From NCBI GenBank assembly GCA_964616825.1, contig CAZTSX010000003.1:1-64000 (forward strand): a stretch of 64,000 nucleotides of DNA, given 5' to 3'. This stretch comes from QYOJ01 sp964616825 (GTDB lineage Bacteria; Bacteroidota; Bacteroidia; Bacteroidales; FEN-979). This document shows positions 8,800 to 17,168 of this stretch, piece by piece. Position 1 is the stretch's first letter; each line of letters starts with the position of its first letter. The translations under genes were made by a program, and so were the position numbers. Below the pieces are notes generated by a model. It searched no databases. It was not told the DNA's origin and worked only from the letters and a program-made list of their open reading frames with translations.

Positions 8800-10044
8800 A
8801 TGAAACGAACACTTGTCATTGAAAATATAAAGGTATCTCTTGGATCGATCAAGAGCCACCTGTTGAGAACCATTCTAACCATCCTTATCATTGCCTTCGG
8901 TATCATGGCCCTGGTTGGTATTTTAACAGCAACCGACTCAATAAAGTATTTTTTGACACAGAACTTCTCCATGATGGGATCCAACACGTTTACAATCCGG
9001 AACCGGACATTAAACATTCATATCGGGAATCAGATAAATAAGCAGAAAAGGTTTGAGCCAATCACACTTGATCAGGCGTTGGAGTTCAAGGAGAGGCTTG
9101 AATTTCCGGCTTATACATCCGTTTATACATATGCTACCGGTATCGCTACAGTTAAATTTGAGTCCAACAAAACAAATCCGAATACCCGTGTGATCGGAGT
9201 AGATGACAACTACATCGTCACGGCTGGTGAAGAAATTGAAGAGGGAAGGAACTTCACCACGGATGAAGTTTTTTATGGCTCACCCGTCGTGATCATCGGC
9301 CCGGAGATTGCTAAGAATATCTTCAAGAACAGAGAGGATCCAGTCGGAAAAGTCATCTCTGTTGGCTCCGGAAAGTATCGTATAATAGGTGTATTGAAGG
9401 AGAAAGGATCTGGTATGGGAATAAATAACGACCGGAGTTGTTTCATCCCGTTGAATAATGTCAGAGTCTATTTTCCCCGGCCTAATATGCCGTTCAACAT
9501 CAACGTGATGGTCAATAACCCTGAGATGCTTGATGCCGGAGTAGGAGAGGCAACCGGCTTGTTGCGTAATATCCGGAAGGTGCCTGTAGGATTGGAAGAG
9601 TCGTTTGATATCGTCAAAAGTGATGAGATAGTCAAGTTGCTCATCGAGAATATCCGCTATGTCACCGTGGCAGCTACAATTATTGGATTGATCACAATGA
9701 TGGGTGCAGCGATCGGACTGATGAACATCATGTTGGTGTCTGTGACTGAGCGAACCCGGGAAATAGGGATCCGGAAAGCTATCGGAGCGACCCGGCTCCT
9801 GATCCGGAACCAGTTCCTGGTAGAAGCTATCGTTATTGGACAGTTGGGTGGGGCTCTTGGGATTATCCTCGGAATCCTGATCGGCAATATAATTTCCCTG
9901 ACCATCGGAAGCGCTTTCATTATTCCCTGGGTCTGGATCATTACCGGTGTTCTGATCTGCTTCGCAGTAGCCCTGATCTCCGGTATCTATCCGGCAACCA
10001 AAGCAGCCAACCTCGACCCCATCGAATCCCTCCGTTACGAATAG
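8800..10044 (+). CDS. MacB/FtsX-type ABC transporter permease
   Basis: The 414-aa protein has one N-terminal membrane segment (about residues 22-42), a large extracytoplasmic MacB core domain (about 45-275), and three C-terminal membrane segments typical of FtsX permeases, with the conserved TERTREIGIRKAIGAT motif between the first two and ending in the usual LDPIESLRYE tail. These permeases couple to LolD/MacB-type ATPases for lipoprotein or peptide transport or for mechanotransmission. No ATPase gene is adjacent; the partner must be elsewhere. Confidence 0.88.
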   Translation: MKRTLVIENIKVSLGSIKSHLLRTILTILIIAFGIMALVGILTATDSIKYFLTQNFSMMGSNTFTIRNRTLNIHIGNQINKQKRFEPITLDQALEFKERLEFPAYTSVYTYATGIATVKFESNKTNPNTRVIGVDDNYIVTAGEEIEEGRNFTTDEVFYGSPVVIIGPEIAKNIFKNREDPVGKVISVGSGKYRIIGVLKEKGSGMGINNDRSCFIPLNNVRVYFPRPNMPFNINVMVNNPEMLDAGVGEATGLLRNIRKVPVGLEESFDIVKSDEIVKLLIENIRYVTVAATIIGLITMMGAAIGLMNIMLVSVTERTREIGIRKAIGATRLLIRNQFLVEAIVIGQLGGALGIILGILIGNIISLTIGSAFIIPWVWIITGVLICFAVALISGIYPATKAANLDPIESLRYE

Positions 10045-10053
10045 TATTCTCTG

Positions 10054-11484
10054 ATGGACGTGAACAGAATCAGAACCTTGCTCCTGGAGGAGTTTCCTCA
10101 CGAGACAACAGAAGGGCAGGAGCAGTTGATGGGAGAACTGGCCGTGTTCTTAACGATCTCCTGGAAAAAAGCCAGTGCCCTCTTCATCCTGAAGGGATAT
10201 GCCGGAACCGGAAAGACAACAGTTGTCAAAGCGCTGGTGAATGTCCTTCCAGCACTGGGAAAACGGACAGTGCTGATGGCCCCTACCGGTCGCGCTGCCA
10301 AGGTGATGGCAGGGTATACAGGTAAACAAGCACATACAATTCACCGGAAGATTTATTTTGCCTGGACTAACAAGGAGGGTCAGATCGAGCTGAAATTACA
10401 AAAGAATCTGCATCGTCATACCCTTTTTATCGTCGACGAAGCTTCCATGATCCAGCATACCCTTCCTGTTGAGGGTCAACTTTTTCCTTCCCGGAATTTG
10501 CTGGACGACCTGTTCGACTATGTCAAATCCGGTGAAAACTGTCGGTTGCTTTTCATCGGGGATGCAGCCCAGCTTCCTCCGGTCGGATTGGATTACAGCC
10601 CGGCGCTCGATACAGCTTTTCTGAAAAACGGATACGATCTGGAGATCGACTCTTTTGAGTTAACTGAAGTAGTTCGGCAATCGAAGAAGTCGGGGGTACT
10701 GATAAACGCTACCCGGATCCGTGAACAGATCATGAACCAGGAGTTGAAATTCCCCATGTTCCGCACAGAAAGATTCCCGGATGTCTATCGCATCAGCGGT
10801 ACGGATCTGGAAGAGATGCTGAATCAGGCATATGCCGGTGAGGGGAGGGAGAATAACGTAGTGGTTTGCCGTTCAAACAAACGAGCCAACATCTTTAATC
10901 GCGAGATCCGGAAGCGCATTCTCTTTTTGGATGGAGAGATCACTGCCGGGGATTACCTGATGGTGGTGAAGAACAACTATTTCTGGCTTCCGGTTGAATC
11001 CTCAGCTGGTTTCATCGCCAACGGGGATATCGTGGAAATTACACGGATCAGAAATTTTGAAGAATTGTATGGCTTCCGGTTTGCCGATATCACCATCCGC
11101 TTTCTCGACTATCCGGATGAGAAAGAGTTGGATGTGAAAATTCTGCTGGATACGTTGACATCTGAGTCAGCAGCCCTGACTCAAACTGAGAACAACCGGC
11201 TTTTCAATACGGTGATGGAAGACTTTGCCGACACCCCATCCCGTCGCGGACGGGTGGAGAAGGTGAAAGCGAGTCCACATTTCAATGCGTTGCAGGTGAA
11301 ATTCGCATATGCTCTGACCTGCCACAAAACCCAGGGTGGTCAATGGGACACGGTCTTTATTGACCAGGGATACCTCAATGAGAATATGCTGAATGTAGAA
11401 TACCTGCGGTGGTTATATACTGCAGTTACGCGGGCGACAAAAAAAATGTTCCTGGTGAATTTCCAGGAACGATTTTTTCCTTAG
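10054..11484 (+). CDS. RecD-like ATP-dependent DNA helicase (superfamily 1)
   Basis: The 476-aa protein has Walker A GYAGTGKTT (about residues 48-56), motif II DEAS, motif III GDAAQLPPV, and a C-terminal UvrD_C_2 block (YALTCHKTQGGQWDTVFID) typical of RecD/Pif1-type SF1B helicases. It lacks the long N-terminal region of RecD2 and matches the compact RecD-like AAA helicases of Bacteroidota. The role is probably DNA repair or replication-linked unwinding. Its last codon and stop (TAG at 11482-11484) lie inside the first of two adjacent palindromes. Confidence 0.85.
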   Translation: MDVNRIRTLLLEEFPHETTEGQEQLMGELAVFLTISWKKASALFILKGYAGTGKTTVVKALVNVLPALGKRTVLMAPTGRAAKVMAGYTGKQAHTIHRKIYFAWTNKEGQIELKLQKNLHRHTLFIVDEASMIQHTLPVEGQLFPSRNLLDDLFDYVKSGENCRLLFIGDAAQLPPVGLDYSPALDTAFLKNGYDLEIDSFELTEVVRQSKKSGVLINATRIREQIMNQELKFPMFRTERFPDVYRISGTDLEEMLNQAYAGEGRENNVVVCRSNKRANIFNREIRKRILFLDGEITAGDYLMVVKNNYFWLPVESSAGFIANGDIVEITRIRNFEELYGFRFADITIRFLDYPDEKELDVKILLDTLTSESAALTQTENNRLFNTVMEDFADTPSRRGRVEKVKASPHFNALQVKFAYALTCHKTQGGQWDTVFIDQGYLNENMLNVEYLRWLYTAVTRATKKMFLVNFQERFFP

Positions 11485-11530
11485 GGGCGACCGGACCGGT
11501 CGCCCCTAAGGGACGGGGCATGCCCCGTCC
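11481..11530. repeat. Two abutting GC-rich palindromes between convergent genes
   Basis: Palindrome 1 (11481-11509) has 14-nt perfect arms beginning TTAGGGGCGACCGG around a single A. Palindrome 2 (11511-11530) is perfectly self-complementary, starting GGACGGGGCA. Together they fill the space between the helicase and the convergent barrel gene and provide the helicase stop codon. Sequences of this kind recur as dispersed REP-like palindromes in many environmental bacterial genomes. They could act as a bidirectional terminator or mRNA-stabilising hairpin, although neither side is followed by a U-run. Confidence 0.75.
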
Positions 11531-12496
11531 TTACCAGCCGATTAAGGTTATACCGATAGACCAGGGGTATACTTCCGGGCCTTTGTTTTTCTGGAACATA
11601 GGCGTGATGGAGTAGGTGGCATAGAGGTTCACGAATGACCAGCCGATACGGAAAGCGGCATCCAGTTTAAATGGATTTAAATGATACTGATCATGGTTCC
11701 GGATAACAGCTCCGTCGGCATAGAATGAAGCGACCCGGGTGCCATTGTCATCCACCAGGTAATAGGTGTCTTCCCACTGGTAGAGACGTTGCTTCTGGTA
11801 AGTTTGAAGCCTCAGTCCTCCTATCACACCGGCAGTAATATGGAAACTAGTAATCCTGTGTCCAGGGTTTGTCTGGAATTCAAATAACAGGGGAAGTGTG
11901 ATGTACGAGACAAAGAGCTTGTTCACTTTCGTGCTTACAGTATTTCCTTTGTCGTTAACGGTGTTGTAGGCCTTTAATGTAGTTGAATCTCCGATCCAGG
12001 TGTAGGAATTGTTGAAGAAGAAGTTATTAAGCGTGAAACCCAATCCGGAGATGAATCCAAATTTATTTTTTGCAATGTTTATATTGAATTCTATTGGATT
12101 GAGGTTGACCATCATCGAACGTGAGGTCCGGAGGTTGAGAAACTGATCGGCGGGTACAAAGTTCATGTTAAAGTCGGTGTTTACATATCCGTTCCAACCG
12201 AAATCAACGCCAGCCCAGTGTCCGTTGAATTTCCCTTTTTTAGCACAAAAAGGGAATGTGCTCCAGTTTGTGGAGGCAGAGAGTTTTTTTGTTTTTTTCT
12301 TGTCGATATAAATGACAATGAATTCATCATCATATTTCTTGATTTTAACTCCGCTTATATTTTTTTCAAATTTATCGTGCTTGTGTTTGTGTTTTTGAGT
12401 ATCGTGATTGCCGTCTTGACCTTTGGATTTTCCTGGTAAAATGAAGATCGCGGTGAAAACTAATGCCATCGTCAAAAGTACATTTGTTTTTTTCAT
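11531..12496 (-). CDS. Outer-membrane beta-barrel protein of unknown function
   Basis: The 321-aa product begins MKKTNVLLTM with a Sec signal peptide (cleavage expected near GKSKGQ), then a His/Lys-rich stretch (QKHKHKHDKFEKN), then alternating amphipathic strands typical of Bacteroidota PorT-like or OmpA-barrel families, ending in a strand with a terminal Trp. The start is set at 12496 because the signal peptide begins there; the upstream in-frame ATG at 12571 would add an implausible leader. The function is unknown. The His-rich segment just after the signal could bind metal but is not diagnostic. Confidence 0.65.
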   Translation of the reverse strand: MKKTNVLLTMALVFTAIFILPGKSKGQDGNHDTQKHKHKHDKFEKNISGVKIKKYDDEFIVIYIDKKKTKKLSASTNWSTFPFCAKKGKFNGHWAGVDFGWNGYVNTDFNMNFVPADQFLNLRTSRSMMVNLNPIEFNINIAKNKFGFISGLGFTLNNFFFNNSYTWIGDSTTLKAYNTVNDKGNTVSTKVNKLFVSYITLPLLFEFQTNPGHRITSFHITAGVIGGLRLQTYQKQRLYQWEDTYYLVDDNGTRVASFYADGAVIRNHDQYHLNPFKLDAAFRIGWSFVNLYATYSITPMFQKNKGPEVYPWSIGITLIGW

Positions 12497-12606
12497 TGAG
12501 GGTGGTTTTTGATTTGATGTAATAAGACGAAAATTGATCCCTAAAGTTACATGGATTTTAAGATTATTCATATTTCTGTTTGACAGGTGGGACGCGTAGG
12601 ACGATG

Positions 12607-14394
12607 TTAATTATCCAGTTTAAGGACTGCGAGAAATGCTTTTTGGGGCACTTCGACATTCCCAACCTGTCGCATCCGTTTCTTTCCTTTTTTCTGTTTT
12701 TCAAGAAGCTTACGTTTTCGTGTGATATCGCCTCCGTAGCATTTGGCGGTCACATCTTTGCGGACGGCTTTGACAGTTTCACGGGCAATGATCTTAGCGC
12801 CGATAGCAGCCTGGATAGCCACGTCGAACTGCTGACGCGGGATAAACTCTTTCAGTTTCACGCAGAATCTTCGACCGAAATCATAGGAGTGATCCCGGTG
12901 TAGCAGGGTGGAGAGCGCATCTACAGGCTCGCCGTTCAACAGGATGTCGAGTTTGATGAGATCGGCTTCTTTAAATCCGGAAGCGTAATAGTCGAAAGAA
13001 GCATAGCCTTTTGAGATGCTCTTCAGTTTATCATAAAAGTCGAATACAATCTCTCCCAGAGGAAGCTCCACAGTTAGTTCGGTCCTGTCGGTAGTCAGGT
13101 AGACCTGGTTTTTAAGTGTCCCTCTTTTGTCTATACACAGGCGCATGATTGTACCAACAAATTCGGAACGGGAGATAATATTGGCCGTGATGTATGGTTC
13201 GTCGATGTGGTCGATAAGCGTTGATTCCGGTAAGCCTGAAGGATTATGAACTTCAATCACATCCCCTTTATTAGTATAAACCTTATATGATACATTGGGA
13301 ACCGTGGTGATCACATCCATATCGAACTCCCGGTCGAGCCGTTCCTGAATAATCTCCATATGTAGCAGGCCGAGAAAACCACAGCGGAATCCGAAACCCA
13401 ATGCAGCGGACGATTCAGGATCAAATGAAAGTGACGCATCGTTCAACCGGAGTTTCTCCAGCGAATCACGCAGTTCTTCGTAGTCGTCGGCATCTACCGG
13501 ATAGATCCCGGCAAAAACCATTGGCGTTACCGTCTTGAATCCTTCAATCGCTTTCTCGCAGGGATTGGCTACATGGGTAATGGTATCTCCTACTTGCACC
13601 TCCTTGCTGGTCTTGATCCCAGAAATGATATATCCCACATCCCCTGTATAAAGCACTTCACGGGGGTCAGGTTGAAGCCGGAGGATCCCGATCTCGTCGG
13701 CTTCGTATTGTTTTCCTGCATTGACAAACTTCACTTTATCACCTTTCCGGATGGAGCCATTGACGATTCGGAAATATCCTATTATTCCACGGTAGGAGTT
13801 AAAAACGGAGTCAAAGATCAGCGCCTGCAGGGGGGCTTCCGGATCACCTGAAGGTGCCGGGATTTTTCTGATGATAGTTTCCAGGATCTCTTCGATCCCG
13901 TATCCGAATTTAGCACTTGTTTCGATAATCTCCTCCCGGTCACAACCCAGTGTCTCAATGATCTGGTCTTTGACCTCTTCAACCATCGCGTTATCCATAT
14001 CGATCTTGTTCAATACCGGGATGACTTCCAGGTTGTGATCGATAGCCATATAGAGATTGGAGATGGTTTGTGCCTGGATCCCCTGGGTGGCGTCCACGAC
14101 AAGAAGAGCGCCTTCACAGGCGGCGATGGCACGGGAAACCTCGTATGAAAAATCCACATGGCCGGGAGTGTCGATGAGATTCAATGTATACTCCTCTCCA
14201 TCAAACTGATACTTCATTTGGATCGCATGACTTTTGATGGTGATCCCGCGCTCCCTCTCCAGATCCATATCATCCAGAACCTGGTCCTGGTAATCCCGCT
14301 CCGAGATGGTCTTGGTTGCCTCCAGTAACCGATCAGCCAACGTGCTCTTCCCGTGATCGATGTGAGCAATAATACAGAAATTGCGGATGTTTTT
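12607..14394 (-). CDS. lepA: Elongation factor 4 (back-translocating GTPase)
   Basis: The 595-aa protein has the translational GTPase motifs AHIDHGKST (G1), DTPGHVDF (G3) and NKID (G4), and the LepA-specific C-terminal domain. The GTG at 14394 gives the family-typical start (KNIRNFCIIAHIDHGKS) and the family-typical length. An ATG at 14430 is in frame, but the promoter lies between the two, so it cannot be the start of that transcript. EF4 acts on stalled or mispositioned ribosomes. Confidence 0.95.
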   Translation of the reverse strand, partial: KNIRNFCIIAHIDHGKSTLADRLLEATKTISERDYQDQVLDDMDLERERGITIKSHAIQMKYQFDGEEYTLNLIDTPGHVDFSYEVSRAIAACEGALLVVDATQGIQAQTISNLYMAIDHNLEVIPVLNKIDMDNAMVEEVKDQIIETLGCDREEIIETSAKFGYGIEEILETIIRKIPAPSGDPEAPLQALIFDSVFNSYRGIIGYFRIVNGSIRKGDKVKFVNAGKQYEADEIGILRLQPDPREVLYTGDVGYIISGIKTSKEVQVGDTITHVANPCEKAIEGFKTVTPMVFAGIYPVDADDYEELRDSLEKLRLNDASLSFDPESSAALGFGFRCGFLGLLHMEIIQERLDREFDMDVITTVPNVSYKVYTNKGDVIEVHNPSGLPESTLIDHIDEPYITANIISRSEFVGTIMRLCIDKRGTLKNQVYLTTDRTELTVELPLGEIVFDFYDKLKSISKGYASFDYYASGFKEADLIKLDILLNGEPVDALSTLLHRDHSYDFGRRFCVKLKEFIPRQQFDVAIQAAIGAKIIARETVKAVRKDVTAKCYGGDITRKRKLLEKQKKGKKRMRQVGNVEVPQKAFLAVLKLDN

Positions 14395-14401
14395 CACGTT
14401 G

Positions 14402-14431
14402 CAAATATACGATTTGTAGGGACGCGGCAAA
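14402..14431 (-). promoter_or_regulatory. lepA promoter, predicted start site almost at the GTG
   Basis: On the minus strand TTTG (14431-14428) is followed after 18 nt by TATATTTG (14409-14402), close to the Bacteroidota pattern TTTG-N19-TAnnTTTG. With usual spacing, transcription would begin about 5 nt before the GTG at 14394, giving an almost leaderless mRNA. Confidence 0.6.
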
Positions 14432-17041
14432 TCACCGTAAAATGGTAACAGACCCTTTCAGGGTTCGCTTGAGTATTCCGGTTAGGGTGATCTCGAAGAC
14501 ATCACACACATAGAAGTAGGTGCCGTCGCTGCAGGGTTGATTGGTGGCTTGACCTTTCCCGTCCCAGTTGATGTCGGGATCGTGAGTGCGGAAGACTTCA
14601 CTCCCCCAGCGGTTGAAAATAACCAGGTTGATGCTCTCCACGGAGGTATAAGGAAACGGAATAAAGAAGTCGTTTCTGCCGTCACCATTAGGTGTAAATG
14701 CTCTGGGCAGGCGGTAGACAGGACAGTCGGTGTAGTTTACACATATGATGTTACTCAGTTTGCTCTCATTCCCTGTAGAGTCAATTGCTGAAACAGCATA
14801 ACATCCAACAATGGATTGGGGTGGCTTGTGTTCAAAAATTGTATCATAAGGCCCTATCAATGAATCGATCAGCAGAAGCTCTTCACCTTTTCCGGGAGCG
14901 TACCAGATGAAGTATTTAAGAATATCCGGAGTACATGTGTCGTTGGGATTTATCCAGGAGAGGCGGTTGATGGATTGGTCGCAGTCAGTATGTATTGAAA
15001 GTATGGGAGGGCATGGAGGAACGTTATCAACCGGGATTCCACAATTGATCTGGGAAAAGTTGATGATCGGGAAAACAAATCCTGTAGCCGAATATTTCCC
15101 GGTACTTTTAATATAGTAGCAATACTCTTCTCCATTTGCCAATCCTTTGTCAAGGAAGGATGGATCAGTAGAAGAACCGACAGAGTCGAATATGGATAAC
15201 AGAGGTTTATAACGGTAGATTGTATATTCAAGATTTGTCCAGGGGACATTCACTTTCCAGAAAAGGAGGAGTTTCTTGTCGGTAGGAGAGAGAGCCAGAA
15301 ACATCGATTCGGCAATCTGGGAGGATCCGATAAGGAATCGCATTCCTGGAGTAACATTGTAGAAATCAATCCTGTATAGGAAGGAGTATTCCATGGTGTT
15401 CAACAGGGTATCGTAGAAGATCGTATCGTTCAGGTTTGCCAATGAGTCGATTTCGATATACTGACCAGGATTGTCTGACCGGGCCCGGGTAACCAAATAT
15501 TTATATGGTCCGGGCGCTTGAATGGTATCTATCTCAGTAGGTTTGGACCAGGCAAGGAAGAGAGATCCGTTCGACAAATCTGTTGTTCTGATGCTTACAT
15601 TGGTGATCACGGGAACATCTTTCTTTAGCGTGGCACAGGCTTCGTTGGATGCGTATCCCTCCGCTTTATCTGGATACCAGGCAGTAATCAGGTAGCAATA
15701 CTTCACTCCTTGCACAAGTCCCCGGCCGTTGTTGTTATCGAGATATGAGGTTTGGGCAAGGTTGGTTATCGTGGCAATTCTGGAATAGCCAAGGTAGTCA
15801 GGCACACCGGTTTCACAGTAGCCGGGCACAAAACCGGAGGAGTCTGTTTTTCGATAGATATAGTAACCGGAGGCATTTGGACAGGTATAATCGTCCCAGG
15901 TGAGATTAACTGTGGTGCCAAGAGGAATGGCTGTCAGATTTTCCGGGGCTGGTCCAACCACCAAAATCTTCAGTGATTTGATGTCGGTCAGGTTAACCGG
16001 CTTGCTGTCATCTTTTGCTTTAAAGAAGACCTGGTAACGATGTTTTTTCACATGATCGCACAAGGTTGGCCAGATGAAAAAAGCGGTTACCTGCCCCGTG
16101 TCGATAGCCGGATCCGGTTCGAGGCGTGCCGGGCTATCAGTCAAAAGGAATGGTCCCCCTGTTGCCGTCAGGGTAATCGCGTTTGAGTCGGGATCCGTTG
16201 CTGTAACCAGGAATGAGAGCGTCTGTCCGGCTTCAATGCATGTGTCGGGGATCGGTTCAATGACTGGTGGTTTGTTATTACATGCGATCACAATGATCTG
16301 CATGTCGCGCAGGATGCTTCCGATCTTCACTCCGTCCCGCCATTCCTCGATCAGGATCGCAATGTTGTACTCCCCTTGTTGAGGTGGCGAGACCCAGTAA
16401 AAATCTCCGGTGACAGGATTTAAGGTAAGAGAATCTGTAGCCGGCGGAAGTGTATATCCCGGAATGGGCAATCCCATGGCTCCCATGCAGGTCACCAGCC
16501 GGTATGAAAGGCTGTCGTCATCTATATCATATGCACCGGGATTGTGCAGAAAAGGTTGATTCACACAGGCATTGTCAATGGGAGGGAGCAACAGGATCGG
16601 AGAATTGTTATAACCCCCGATAAATGGGTTTATTACCAGTTCAGAATAGATGAAAAGGGGAACATTTATAGAATTTGGGATATTCAGAATGCCTCCGTTG
16701 CGGTTGGGATCTTCACACGATATCGTATAGGTAGATGGACCTGAAAATGTGTGCTCTCCAACATAGCGGTTAAAAGATATTTCATTGGGCAGGTTGATAA
16801 TCTCTATCCGGGGGATCTCACTTGTTGTACCATCACCCCAGTGGATCGTCAGGTAATCCCGGAAAGCATTTGCCGGGCTGGGTGTATATGTATATGAGAT
16901 CAATGTGATCTCGTATGTAAGTCCGGAGAGGTGCCGGTATGTTATCTCGGCGGCTCGCTGGTGAGTAGCAAACAGGGATATGGGATACGCGATAAGCGAT
17001 AGAATCAAAAGTAGTAACCGATAATAGTAACGATCAGGCAT
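14432..17041 (-). CDS. Large secreted protein with gliding-motility-type C-terminal domain (T9SS cargo)
   Basis: The 869-aa protein starts with a signal peptide (RLLLLILSLIAYPISLFAT), contains a PKD-like region and at least two fibronectin-III-like modules in the middle (tyrosine/proline patterns with EEYCYY and VKYCYL strands), and ends in a CHU_C/type-B sorting domain: FTPNGDGRNDFF, FNRWGSEVF, WDGKGQ, CSDGTYFYV. That domain directs outer-membrane export by the type IX secretion system and surface attachment or release. ATG 17041 is preferred to 17059. The passenger's function is unknown; the modules suggest adhesion or matrix. No T9SS machinery gene is in the window. Confidence 0.85.
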   Translation of the reverse strand: MPDRYYYRLLLLILSLIAYPISLFATHQRAAEITYRHLSGLTYEITLISYTYTPSPANAFRDYLTIHWGDGTTSEIPRIEIINLPNEISFNRYVGEHTFSGPSTYTISCEDPNRNGGILNIPNSINVPLFIYSELVINPFIGGYNNSPILLLPPIDNACVNQPFLHNPGAYDIDDDSLSYRLVTCMGAMGLPIPGYTLPPATDSLTLNPVTGDFYWVSPPQQGEYNIAILIEEWRDGVKIGSILRDMQIIVIACNNKPPVIEPIPDTCIEAGQTLSFLVTATDPDSNAITLTATGGPFLLTDSPARLEPDPAIDTGQVTAFFIWPTLCDHVKKHRYQVFFKAKDDSKPVNLTDIKSLKILVVGPAPENLTAIPLGTTVNLTWDDYTCPNASGYYIYRKTDSSGFVPGYCETGVPDYLGYSRIATITNLAQTSYLDNNNGRGLVQGVKYCYLITAWYPDKAEGYASNEACATLKKDVPVITNVSIRTTDLSNGSLFLAWSKPTEIDTIQAPGPYKYLVTRARSDNPGQYIEIDSLANLNDTIFYDTLLNTMEYSFLYRIDFYNVTPGMRFLIGSSQIAESMFLALSPTDKKLLLFWKVNVPWTNLEYTIYRYKPLLSIFDSVGSSTDPSFLDKGLANGEEYCYYIKSTGKYSATGFVFPIINFSQINCGIPVDNVPPCPPILSIHTDCDQSINRLSWINPNDTCTPDILKYFIWYAPGKGEELLLIDSLIGPYDTIFEHKPPQSIVGCYAVSAIDSTGNESKLSNIICVNYTDCPVYRLPRAFTPNGDGRNDFFIPFPYTSVESINLVIFNRWGSEVFRTHDPDINWDGKGQATNQPCSDGTYFYVCDVFEITLTGILKRTLKGSVTILR

Positions 17042-17133
17042 GGAACAGAGCAATATCATGAATCTCCAATCAAAAGTACTATTTTTCCGGCGTCTTCAAT
17101 TGCTTCTAATTTCAAATCATTCTAAATTTTCAT

Positions 17134-17141
17134 TATTTTTG
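17134..17141 (+). promoter_or_regulatory. Putative -7 box of relA/spoT
   Basis: TATTTTTG fits TAnnTTTG and lies 27 nt upstream of the ATG at 17169, in the divergent spacer with the T9SS cargo gene. The -33 region reads TTCA, a weak match. Confidence 0.4.
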
Positions 17142-17168
17142 TAATCTATCTGAATTTAATATTCTTGC

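Noticed and set aside
9280..10101. 273-aa minus-strand ORF
   Set aside because: It is antisense to the ABC permease, rich in His/Asp/Gln runs typical of complementary reading of membrane codons, and lacks any recognisable pattern.
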